This document shows positions 29,921-37,211 of a stretch of DNA of 64,000 nt, one piece after another (the first letter of the stretch is position 1; the number at the start of each line of letters is the position of its first letter). The notes below the pieces were generated by a model. The model did no database searches, had not been told where the DNA came from, and saw nothing but the letters and a program-made list of their open reading frames with translations. Source of the DNA: Corynebacterium sp. (GTDB lineage Bacteria > Actinomycetota > Actinomycetes > Mycobacteriales > Mycobacteriaceae); NCBI GenBank assembly GCA_030527885.1, contig JAUMZY010000001.1, positions 124,001 to 188,000 of the forward strand, read 5' to 3'. Made by a program: the position numbers and the translations under genes.

Positions 29921-31240
29921 ATGTCCACCAAATACGACAATTCCGAACCCCAAAAGTGGAGCCTGGAAACCCAATCCATTCACGCCGGCCAACCAATCGA
30001 CACCGACAACAGTGCCCGCAACCTCCCCCTGTACCTCACCACCTCCTACGTCTTCAACTCCGCCGAACACGCCAAACAGAGGTTCGCACTCGAAGACTTA
30101 GGGCCCATCTACTCCCGACTCACCAACCCCACCAACGAAGTACTAGAAAACCGCCTGGCTGCTCTAGAAGGCGGCGTGTACGCCGTATCCTTCGCCTCTG
30201 GGCAAGCCGCTGAAACCGCCGCCATCCTCAACCTCGCACAAGCAGGCGATCACATTGTTGCCAGCCCCCGCCTGTACGGTGGCACATTAACCCTGCTCAA
30301 GGTCACCCTGGAACGCCTAGGCATCACCACCACCCTCGTCGAAAACCCTGACGACCCAGAATCCTGGCAAGCCGCCGTCCAACCCAACACCAAAGCCTTC
30401 TACGGCGAAACCTTCGCCAACCCACAGGCCGACGTACTCGACATCCCGGCCGTGGCAGAGGTCGCGCACCGCAACAACGTGCCCCTGATCGTGGACAACA
30501 CCATCGCCACTGCCGCACTCGTGCGGCCCCTGGGGTTGGGTGCTGACATCGTGGTCGCCTCCCTGACCAAGTTCTACACCGGCAATGGTTCCGTCATCGG
30601 CGGCATCCTCGTTGATGGCGGCAAATTCGACTGGACCGTTACCAACAATGCAGGCGACCCCGTATTCCCTGGCTTCGTCAACCCCGATCCCGCCTACCAC
30701 GGCCTGAAATACGCCGACCTAGGCGCCCCCGCCTTCGGTGTCAAAGCCCGCGCCGGACTCTTGCGTGACACCGGCGCAGCACTGTCGCCGTTCAATGCGT
30801 GGTTGAGTGTCCAAGGGTTAGACACCCTGTTCCTACGCCTAGAAAAGCACAACGCCAACGCCCTGAAAGTGGCGGAATTCCTCGCCGCCCACCCCAAGGT
30901 GCGCTGGGTGAACTACGCCGGGCTGCCGGAATCCCCCTGGTACAGCGTGAAAGAAAAACTCGGGTTGAAGTACACCGGGTCGGTGCTGTCCTTCGACATT
31001 GACGGTGGCAAAGATGAAGCTTGGGCATTTATCGACGCCCTAAAGTTGCACTCCGACCTGGCCAACGTGGGTGACACCCGCTCCCTGGTGGTGCACCCCG
31101 CCACCACCACGCATTCCCAGAGTGACGAAGAGGAACTCAACCGCGCAGGCATCAGCCCTGCTACTGTGCGGTTGTCTGTGGGCATTGAAAACGTGGAGGA
31201 CATCATCGCCGACCTCAAGGCAGGCTTCGACGCCATTTAA
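29921..31240 (+). CDS. metY: O-acetylhomoserine sulfhydrylase
   Basis: The 439-residue PLP enzyme of the Cys/Met metabolism family makes homocysteine from O-acetylhomoserine and sulfide. It shows YLTTSYVFNSAEHAKQRFAL, the substrate loop YSRLTNPTNEVLENRLAALE, and the PLP region VPLIVDNTIATAALVRPLG. The PLP-binding Lys lies in VVASLTKFYTGNGSVIGG, and RLSVGIENVEDIIADL is at the C-terminus. An AGAAAG box precedes ATG 29921. It ends at an intrinsic terminator. In C. glutamicum metX is the direct neighbour; here metX lies about 16 kb away at 47003, on the same strand. No clear McbR operator is seen in the 118 bases before it. Confidence 0.92.
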   Translation: MSTKYDNSEPQKWSLETQSIHAGQPIDTDNSARNLPLYLTTSYVFNSAEHAKQRFALEDLGPIYSRLTNPTNEVLENRLAALEGGVYAVSFASGQAAETAAILNLAQAGDHIVASPRLYGGTLTLLKVTLERLGITTTLVENPDDPESWQAAVQPNTKAFYGETFANPQADVLDIPAVAEVAHRNNVPLIVDNTIATAALVRPLGLGADIVVASLTKFYTGNGSVIGGILVDGGKFDWTVTNNAGDPVFPGFVNPDPAYHGLKYADLGAPAFGVKARAGLLRDTGAALSPFNAWLSVQGLDTLFLRLEKHNANALKVAEFLAAHPKVRWVNYAGLPESPWYSVKEKLGLKYTGSVLSFDIDGGKDEAWAFIDALKLHSDLANVGDTRSLVVHPATTTHSQSDEEELNRAGISPATVRLSVGIENVEDIIADLKAGFDAI

Positions 31241-31262
31241 TGCGTTTTAGTTCTTCCGCCGG

Positions 31263-31300
31263 CCCGCCCCTGTTTCGTGCTTCATGCAGGGGCGGGTTTT
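31263..31300 (+). terminator. Intrinsic terminator of metY
   Basis: A perfect 10-base stem CCCGCCCCTG/CAGGGGCGGG with a 14-base loop is followed by TTTT, 22 bases after the metY stop. Confidence 0.88.
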
Positions 31301-31353
31301 CGTATAAGCGCTAAGATTCCCACCAAAGCCCCAACCCAGTTCAGCACAACTAA

Positions 31354-32121
31354 TAAGCTCCCATTCCCAACAATGAGGCCTACTTCAACGGCCACCACAC
31401 CGGAATAGGAGCTTAGATGATGTACAGCCATGGGGCTTCAGCCGCAACAGTGCTGAACTAGGGTTCGGTACGACACGCCGTGTGGGTGGAATACCAGGAC
31501 GAGGAAACCCGGTTCAGCAGACCTGATAAGCTCCCATTCCCAACAAACCGGGCTTGTTTGGATGAGGTTTATACCGGAATAGGAGCTTAGAGGATATGCA
31601 GCACAAACTCGGAAAGGCGGGAGCGAGGCGCGTCGAAAAGCTGCAACCGTGCTGAACTGGGGTTCTGGGTAACACGCCGGCGCAGAGAGCCGCTACGGTG
31701 AAGAAACCAAGTTCAGCACACTCGATAAGCTCCCATTCCGAACAAATGAGGTCTAAATCAGCGATACTCGCACCAGAATGGAAGCTTAGAGGATGTGCAG
31801 CGCTAAGCCGGACTAGGCAAGACCAACCCAAACAACCTGTTTTAATGAGGCTCCACCACGCACCACCAAAGTTTCACACCTGATAAGCTCCCATTCCCAA
31901 AAAATGAGGCCCAAATCAAGGCCACTCGCGCAGGAATGGGAGCTTAGAAGATCTACAGCAGGCTAACCCGGAAATGCGGGAGCGGGGCGCGTCGAAAAGC
32001 AGCAACCCTGCTGAACTGGGGTTCTGGGTGACACGCCGACATAGAGAGCCGCCACAGTAAAGAAACCCAGTTCAGCAAACCCGATAAGCTCCCATTCCCA
32101 CCACACCAGAATGGGAGCTTA
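31354..32121. repeat. Array of two hairpin repeat families (five A and three B units)
   Basis: Family A is a 63-bp unit (62-63 here) with terminal inverted repeats TAAGCTCCCATTCC and GGAATGGGAGCTTA. Copies lie at 31354-31415, 31527-31589, 31726-31788 and 31884-31946, with a shortened 37-bp copy at 32085-32121. Family B is a 69-bp unit bounded by TGCTGAACTGGG and CCCAGTTCAGCA-like ends, at 31451-31519, 31650-31718 and 32009-32077. A linker carrying GTCGAAAAGC joins A to B at 31632 and 31991. The A starts repeat about every 200 bases. No coding sequence is credible here. The whole 31301-32151 gap is therefore repeat DNA. Confidence 0.88.
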
Positions 32122-32151
32122 GAGTATGTGCAGCACTGAACTGGGCTGAGG

Positions 32152-33108
32152 CTAGTTTTGGGGTGGGCTGAGGCGTCGTAAAGCAGCGGTGACGAGCTGC
32201 CAGAACCCGGAGTGATCTAGCTTCACTGCTACCTGCGTGTGACAGTCGGCGGGCGCGGGGGCACGGAAGTCGGCGACGGTCATGCCGGTGGTGAGCGCAC
32301 CGGTAAGCTCAACGGAAACCGGGACTTTTTGAACGGACACCACGGCGGGATCAATGAGGTAGGCGATGGTGCAGGGATCGTGAACGGGCGGGTCGTCGAA
32401 ACCTTGAGCGTTCTTGTAGGCTTCGCGGAAGTAGCCGAAAAGGCCGACCACGAAATCGCCAAGGTCGGTGCCGAGGGCGGCAATCTCGGCTTCGACGGGC
32501 GCGGTGGCTAGGGCCTGGTGGGTGAGGTCGAGGCCGACCATGGTCACGGGCCACGATTCATTGAACACAATGTAAGCTGCCTCGGGGTCCACTTTGATGT
32601 TAAACTCAGCCACAGCGGACCAGTTGCCCACATGATAACCGCCGCCCATCAGCACAACCTCTTTCACCCGCTCCACGATGCGAGGTTCTTTGCGGGCGGC
32701 CATGGCGATGTTAGTCAGGGGTCCGGTAGGCACCAAAATGACGGTGCCGGGTGCCTCAGCCATGATGGTATCAATGATGAAGTCCACTGCGTGGCCGGGT
32801 GCGAGTTCGAATGCAGGTTCGGGCAGCTGGTAGTTGTGAATCTCCATGCCGGTGTTGCCATGAATGTCAGCGGCCACCTCGACATCACGCACCAGCGGCC
32901 GTGTACAGCCCGCGTACACTGGCACATCGGTCACGCCGGCGACCGTGCACACAATTCGGGCGTTTCGGGAGACCTTATCCAGTGTCTGATTCCCACCCAC
33001 AGTGGTGATTCCCAGCAGGTCAATGCGCGGATCACCCAGCGCCAGCAGAATGGCTACGGCATCGTCGTGGCCGGGGTCGCAATCCAGAATGATTTTTGTG
33101 GGGGTCAT
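32152..33108 (-). CDS. uriH: Ribonucleoside (uridine-type) hydrolase
   Basis: The 318-residue Ca-dependent N-ribohydrolase frees the base and ribose from nucleosides. The N-terminal calcium site IILDCDPGHDDAVAILLAL is intact. Next come VPTGPLTNIAMA, MGGGYHVGNWSAVAEFNIKVDPEAA (substrate and metal residues) and PPVHDPCTIAYL with the catalytic His/Asp pair. It lies 3 bases after the MFS transporter gene and is surely co-transcribed with it. This transporter-hydrolase pairing matches the uriT-uriH uridine-use genes of C. glutamicum, from which the name is taken by inference. The kinase and LacI-type regulator of that operon are absent here. Its 3' end is duplicated at 35530-35681. Confidence 0.82.
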   Translation of the reverse strand: MTPTKIILDCDPGHDDAVAILLALGDPRIDLLGITTVGGNQTLDKVSRNARIVCTVAGVTDVPVYAGCTRPLVRDVEVAADIHGNTGMEIHNYQLPEPAFELAPGHAVDFIIDTIMAEAPGTVILVPTGPLTNIAMAARKEPRIVERVKEVVLMGGGYHVGNWSAVAEFNIKVDPEAAYIVFNESWPVTMVGLDLTHQALATAPVEAEIAALGTDLGDFVVGLFGYFREAYKNAQGFDDPPVHDPCTIAYLIDPAVVSVQKVPVSVELTGALTTGMTVADFRAPAPADCHTQVAVKLDHSGFWQLVTAALRRLSPPQN

Positions 33109-33111
33109 GGT

Positions 33112-34542
33112 CTAGCTCCTTGCTTCATGAGCGGCGACGGTGTCGTCGATGGTTTCGGGCTTGGGAATCAGCAGTGACGTGGCAAAGGCCAAGGCCAGGA
33201 TGATAGCTCCTGCCGTGATGCCGGCGGCGTAACCACCATGCGAGTCTTGGAATGCCGTCGCCACCGCGAAAAGAATAGCGAAGCTGATGCCGGCGCCGAG
33301 ATTGAAGGCGCCCGCGTTCATGCCTGGCAGGTACCCCTGATTGTCGGCCGGGCTGAGCACGATGCCGAGGCCATTGAGCATGATGTTAGCGATCCCAGCA
33401 TAGGTTATACCGATGAATATACAGATGAACAGCAGGCTACCCCGGCTGGCTGCACCCGTGATGAAGATGGCAATCAGCAGCCCAATGAACGTACCAATCA
33501 GGCCAATTTGCAGCACCAGTTTATAGCCGAGCTTGGCCGCCAGGCTCCCCGCAATCGGCCCAAAAATCAACCCAGCCAGTGCATATGGGGTTAGCGTGAA
33601 CCACGAAGCAACTTCCGTGTTAATGCCAGCGCCGTTGGCGGCATCCTGCGCCAGGTTAGGGATCAAGCCGTTCATCACAGCGAACACACCCGTCATTGTG
33701 AGCAGCGTGGTAATGAGGAGCGCCCAGGTTCGACGCTGCTTAAGATAAGTTACTGTTACCAATGGGTGCGCTACTCGCTTTTCGACGTTCCAAAACACCG
33801 CAACTCCCACAGCGCCCACCACAATCAAGATGACCACTAGAATCCAGTTGGCTTCAGCCAGCTTGCCCGCCTCATTGAACGCAATGAGCAACGCACCAAT
33901 GGCGATGGCTAGGGGCAGCACACCAGCCCAGTCCATTGGGAAATTCTGTTCCGCAGTGGACTCCTTGGTGAACAATTGCACACACACCACACCAATCGCA
34001 CAAATGATCGCCATTACCCAGAAAATTGACCGGAAACCAAAACTAGCAGCCAACCAGCCACCAGCCAGCGCATCCACCCCAGCAATACCACCATTAACCG
34101 AGGTCAAAATGCCCAACAGCAGCGCATACTGCTTTTCGTTCGGAACCTGCTGACGCAACATAATCAACGTCAACGGCACCGTGGGGCCCGCCACCCCCTG
34201 AATCACACGGCCAATGAACAGCACCGTCACATTCGGCGCCAGTGCAGAAATAACACACCCAATAGCCATGATGGCCAGCATCCCTACCAGGACTTTTCTC
34301 CGACCAATGAGATCACCCCACCGCGGCAGGAACAACGAGAACAACGCCGCCGCAGTAAAAAACGCAGTTTGGGTTAACGCAATTTCTGCCCCAGTTGTGG
34401 CGAGCTCGCTCTCCATGGTTTTCAACGCTGGCGACAGCATCGAAGCATTAAGTTGGAACGCAAACACCGCCACCAAAAGCGCTAGCATTAGAGCTACTAC
34501 TTCTGATGGCGGTGTTTTCCTTATATCCACATGTGTGGTCAC
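33112..34542 (-). CDS. uriT: MFS transporter, probably for nucleosides
   Basis: The 476-residue major facilitator has at least 12 spans. It includes the family motif GDLIGRRKVLVGMLAIMAIG between spans 2 and 3 and GRVIQGVAGPTVPLTLIML in span 4. Substrate is inferred from the nucleoside hydrolase gene 3 bases downstream, as in the C. glutamicum uridine operon. A coding copy of the GCTTTTCGAC motif lies at 33777. About 46 bases before the start is the shared palindromic box (34588-34630) also found before both hexapeptide-repeat genes, so its control probably goes with theirs. Confidence 0.75.
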   Translation of the reverse strand: MTTHVDIRKTPPSEVVALMLALLVAVFAFQLNASMLSPALKTMESELATTGAEIALTQTAFFTAAALFSLFLPRWGDLIGRRKVLVGMLAIMAIGCVISALAPNVTVLFIGRVIQGVAGPTVPLTLIMLRQQVPNEKQYALLLGILTSVNGGIAGVDALAGGWLAASFGFRSIFWVMAIICAIGVVCVQLFTKESTAEQNFPMDWAGVLPLAIAIGALLIAFNEAGKLAEANWILVVILIVVGAVGVAVFWNVEKRVAHPLVTVTYLKQRRTWALLITTLLTMTGVFAVMNGLIPNLAQDAANGAGINTEVASWFTLTPYALAGLIFGPIAGSLAAKLGYKLVLQIGLIGTFIGLLIAIFITGAASRGSLLFICIFIGITYAGIANIMLNGLGIVLSPADNQGYLPGMNAGAFNLGAGISFAILFAVATAFQDSHGGYAAGITAGAIILALAFATSLLIPKPETIDDTVAAHEARS

Positions 34543-34587
34543 TATCTTCCCCTTTCACTAGGTTGAACTTGGAATATGATCACAAGC

Positions 34588-34630
34588 GAAATAAAGTATC
34601 TAATTTAATAATGGCAGATACTTAAGCAGA
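34588..34630 (-). promoter_or_regulatory. Shared upstream box, copy 1 (before uriT)
   Basis: Read on the minus strand, this segment has inverted arms AAGTATCT and AGATACTT around a 14-base AT-rich centre, followed by TATTTC. Nearly the same sequence recurs at 35347-35388 and 36530-36572 upstream of the two hexapeptide-repeat genes. Such a palindrome conserved in front of unlike genes is best read as a shared operator or promoter. Confidence 0.6.
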
Positions 34631-34663
34631 AAAATAGTGAATTTATATATTTTTTGGAATGTT

Positions 34664-35243
34664 TCAGGCTCCTGCTTTTCGACGCCCCTTATGCATATCC
34701 CCCATTCGTAAAACTCCACGGAACATCGCCTTCATGTGGGTAGTAACCTTCATCATGATTTGTGCGAGCCTAGTACGTTGCTCGCTTTCCTGTGCGTCAC
34801 CAGATAGCCATACACAGTCAGACACCCATGCATCACCAAATACTTTCGCATTACCAAGCACCTGCGCATCACCAAACAGCTGTGCGGAATCAAACACCAG
34901 TGCACCATCATGCATCGGCACACCATTAAACTATCTCTCTATTACAAGAGACCAATGCATTACCAAATACCTGAGCACTACCAAACACCCAGGCTTCATT
35001 AGACACAAGTACCTTGCCAAACACTTGCGCATTACCAGACACCCAGGCATCACCAAACACCTGCGCATCACCAGAAATCCACGCATCATCGGACAGTATG
35101 GCATTATCCCCTATAAAACCACCTAGATCCCCCTCGTTCACCCCATGAACAGGTATATCCGCAGTAGCCCGAATCCGATAAACTTTTTCCTCTGTTTTGG
35201 TTTCACGATATTCATCTGTTAATTCATACTTTTTATCGCTCAT
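34664..35243 (-). pseudogene. Hexapeptide-repeat (left-handed beta-helix) protein, frameshifted copy
   Basis: From ATG 35243 the frame reads MSDKKYELTDEYRETKTEEK and VYRIRATADIPVHGVNEGDL, then hexads of the type AQVFGD and AWVSGN. At about 34930 it runs into SCNREIV and TAA 34926-34928. The hexad pattern resumes in another frame (GALVFDSAQLFGDAQVLGNA) before ending at 34664 in a non-repeat tail. A frameshift near 34940 therefore splits the gene. It is the tandem sister of the intact gene at 35714. The truncated 105-residue product might still fold, but the helix would be short. Confidence 0.75.
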
Positions 35244-35346
35244 ACCCACCCCTGTCGTTGGAATACCACACATGAATAAAGCCACTCACATTGACGCTAG
35301 CTCTGACCATTATTTCCTTCCAACAGAACGCCCGCTTTACAGTCGT

Positions 35347-35388
35347 GAAAATAAAGTATCAGCTCCAATAATGCCAGATGCTTAAGCG
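35347..35388 (-). promoter_or_regulatory. Shared upstream box, copy 2
   Basis: The plus strand reads GAAAATAAAGTATC, then AGCTCCAATAATGCCAGATG and CTTAAG, closely matching copies 1 and 3. It lies about 104 bases before the start of the frameshifted hexapeptide-repeat gene, almost the same distance as copy 3 from its gene (about 106). Confidence 0.6.
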
Positions 35389-35450
35389 AATACAAGCTAC
35401 TTGTGCCACTCGGTTTAACAGTAAACATTCTCCCAGTTCAGCACACTTGA

Positions 35451-35512
35451 TAGACTCCCATTCTCAACAGACAGGGCACGTTTTGATGAGGTCATGCCGA
35501 AATGGGAGCTTA
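35451..35512. repeat. Hairpin repeat family A, isolated copy
   Basis: A 62-bp unit with slightly worn arms (TAGACTCCCATTCT and AAATGGGAGCTTA). It is followed directly by TAGAGTATGTGCAGCACTG, the same flank that follows the A copy before uriH at 32085-32121. This shows that the repeat was duplicated together with the uriH 3' end. Confidence 0.8.
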
Positions 35513-35529
35513 GAGTATGTGCAGCACTG

Positions 35530-35681
35530 GCCCCAGGCTGAGGCGTCGTAAAGCGGCGATGACGAGTTGCCAGAACCCGGAGTGGTCTAGCTTCACTGCT
35601 ATCTGCGTGTGGCAGTCGGCGACGGTCATGCCGGTGGTGAGCGTACTGGTGCACGATCAACGGAAACCGGGAGATTTTAGG
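35530..35681 (-). pseudogene. Duplicated 3' fragment of the nucleoside hydrolase gene
   Basis: The DNA from GGCTGAGGCGTCGTAAAGC to CGGAAACCGGGA matches 32165-32333, the last about 55 codons of uriH, with few changes and one 21-bp deletion between short direct repeats AGTCGGCG. No start or N-terminal part is present. With the upstream A repeat it forms one duplicated block, so the island grew by segmental duplication. Confidence 0.85.
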
Positions 35682-35713
35682 ACCCTGCTTTTCAGCACTC
35701 TTTGTCCAGTTGG

Positions 35714-36424
35714 CTAATCTAAAGCATCATCATGAACTTGGGTATTTCCAGAAATCACCATATCACCGAATAACCGAACATCCCCAAAGATTTTTGCATC
35801 ATCACGCACTACGACGTTATCTGATATTTCAGGATTCTCAAATACCCATGCTCTGTCAAAAACCTGAGTACGGCCGGACACTTGAGCCGAACCAGAAACC
35901 TGCGCCGAATCCGATACTTGCGCATGATCAAACACATGAGCATTTCCAAATACTCGGGCCGAGTCAAACACTCGGGCCTGGCCATAAACCTGCGCATAAC
36001 CAGAAATCCTGGCTGCATCAGATACCCAGGCCAAACCAAAGACTTGGGTTTGACCAGATATACGCGCCGAATCTGATATCTGCGCCTGACCAAACACTCG
36101 TGCAGCACCTGAAACGCGAGCTTGACCAGATATCCATGCTGAACCAGAAATCTGTGCCTGTCCAGAGACCCATGCTGAGTCAGATACCCACCCCGAATCA
36201 GATACCCGTGCTGAACCAGATACTTGTGCCTGACCAGACACCTGAGCATCATCAAACACCCATGTGTCGTCAGATAGTATGGCGTTATTCCCCATAAAGC
36301 CACCTAAATCGCCCTTTTTTACGCCTTGAGAAGGTATATCCTCAGTTGCTCTAATCCGATAAACCATCTCTCCCGTTTCAGTCACGCGAAATTCTTCTGT
36401 TAATTCATATTTTTTAGTACTCAT
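35714..36424 (-). CDS. Hexapeptide-repeat (left-handed beta-helix) protein
   Basis: The 236-residue protein has two parts. Residues 1-50 (MSTKKYELTEEFRVTETGEM, VYRIRATEDIPSQGVKKGDL, GGFMGNNAILS) form a conserved head. Residues 46-235 consist of about 31 hexads of the form A-x-V/I-S/F/Y-G/D-x, such as AQVSGQ, ARVFGQ and AWVSDA. Hexads of this kind build a left-handed parallel beta-helix of about ten coils. Known relatives with the same head occur in gut bacteria and phage-like regions without an assigned function. There is no signal peptide or catalytic motif. A structural, binding or capsid-associated role is speculation. Start ATG 36424 is set by the head homology. Confidence 0.78.
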   Translation of the reverse strand: MSTKKYELTEEFRVTETGEMVYRIRATEDIPSQGVKKGDLGGFMGNNAILSDDTWVFDDAQVSGQAQVSGSARVSDSGWVSDSAWVSGQAQISGSAWISGQARVSGAARVFGQAQISDSARISGQTQVFGLAWVSDAARISGYAQVYGQARVFDSARVFGNAHVFDHAQVSDSAQVSGSAQVSGRTQVFDRAWVFENPEISDNVVVRDDAKIFGDVRLFGDMVISGNTQVHDDALD

Positions 36425-36529
36425 CTCCACCCCTGATATTGGAACCTTCCGCATAAATAAAGGCGCCCACATTGATGCTAGTTCTAACCATTATTCCCTT
36501 TCACCAGAAAAGTACTGTTTTATAACCAT

Positions 36530-36572
36530 GAAAATAAAGTATCTGCTCCAATGATGTCAGATTTTTGAGCAG
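36530..36572 (-). promoter_or_regulatory. Shared upstream box, copy 3
   Basis: The plus strand reads GAAAATAAAGTATC, then TGCTCCAATGATGTCAGAT and TTTTGAGC. It matches copies 1 and 2 and lies about 106 bases before the start of the intact hexapeptide-repeat gene. A worn fourth copy may follow at about 36603-36640. Confidence 0.6.
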
Positions 36573-36675
36573 AAAGGTAGATAACCCTAAGTTCTCAGTA
36601 CTGCATAAAATGCCAAATCTTTGAGTGGGTATAAGCCACCTAAGGACATTCGGTTTAATGAAAAATCCGCAGGTT

Positions 36676-37093
36676 TGCTGAACTGGGTTTACTGATTCAG
36701 AGAACCTCCAGGATTACAGCCTGAAACAAGAACCCCAGTTTAGGAAGTCTGCTTAAAAGAGGACGACAATTCAAGGTACTTTCACACGCACCGCCAAAGC
36801 TTCACACCTTCTAAGCTCCCATTCCCAACAAACAGAGCCAATTTTGGCGAGGCTTATTCCAGAATGGGAGCTTAGAACCTCTACAGCACACAAACCCCAA
36901 GGACGCACCAAGTCCTAGAAGCGCGGAGCGGGGCGCGTCGAAAAGCAGCAACCTTGCTGAACTGGGATTCCGGACGACACGCCGACGCAGAAGACCACCA
37001 CCGTAAAGAAACCAAGTTCAGCACACCCGATAAGCTCCCCTTTCCCAAAAACGAGGCTCGTTTCAACAGCCTCCACACCGGAATGCGAGCTTA
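36676..37093. repeat. Second repeat cluster of the island (A and B hairpin units)
   Basis: Family A copies lie at 36812-36874 and 37031-37093, both 63 bp. Family B copies lie at 36676-36746 (diverged) and 36955-37023 (69 bp). The conserved linker GCGGAGCGGGGCGC-GTCGAAAAGC occurs at 36937 between A and B and again at 37140 after the last A. The order A - linker - B - A is the same as in the 31.4-32.1 kb array. No coding sequence is seen from 36590 to 37160. Confidence 0.85.
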
Positions 37094-37160
37094 GAGGATC
37101 TACAGCGCATAAACGCCGGGGAGGTGCGGAGCGGGGCGCGTCGAAAAGCGAGCCGAACGC

Positions 37161-37203
37161 AAAAACACCGCCACCAACAACAGAAGCGGCGGTGGTGTTT
37201 CTC
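37161..37203 (-). terminator. Intrinsic terminator of the dicarboxylate symporter gene
   Basis: A 13-base stem AAACACCGCCACC/GGTGGCGGTGTTT-type hairpin (one mismatch region around the AACAACAGAAGC loop) lies just beyond the symporter stop. Read on the minus strand it is followed by a run of T (GTTTTTGCG). Confidence 0.82.
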
Positions 37204-37211
37204 TCTAGCAG

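Noticed and set aside
31354..32121. The repeat arrays as a CRISPR locus
   Set aside because: The repeated units are themselves imperfect palindromes with variable centres and no unique equal-length spacers; no cas gene is near.
35809..36303. Alternative frame inside the hexapeptide gene rich in Leu/Arg/Tyr
   Set aside because: Repetitive DNA keeps all frames open; only the frame with the conserved head domain gives the regular beta-helix hexads.
31301..37160. Island as a prophage or insertion sequence
   Set aside because: There is no transposase, integrase, phage structural gene or tRNA boundary; only repeats, a metabolic pair and the hexapeptide proteins are present.
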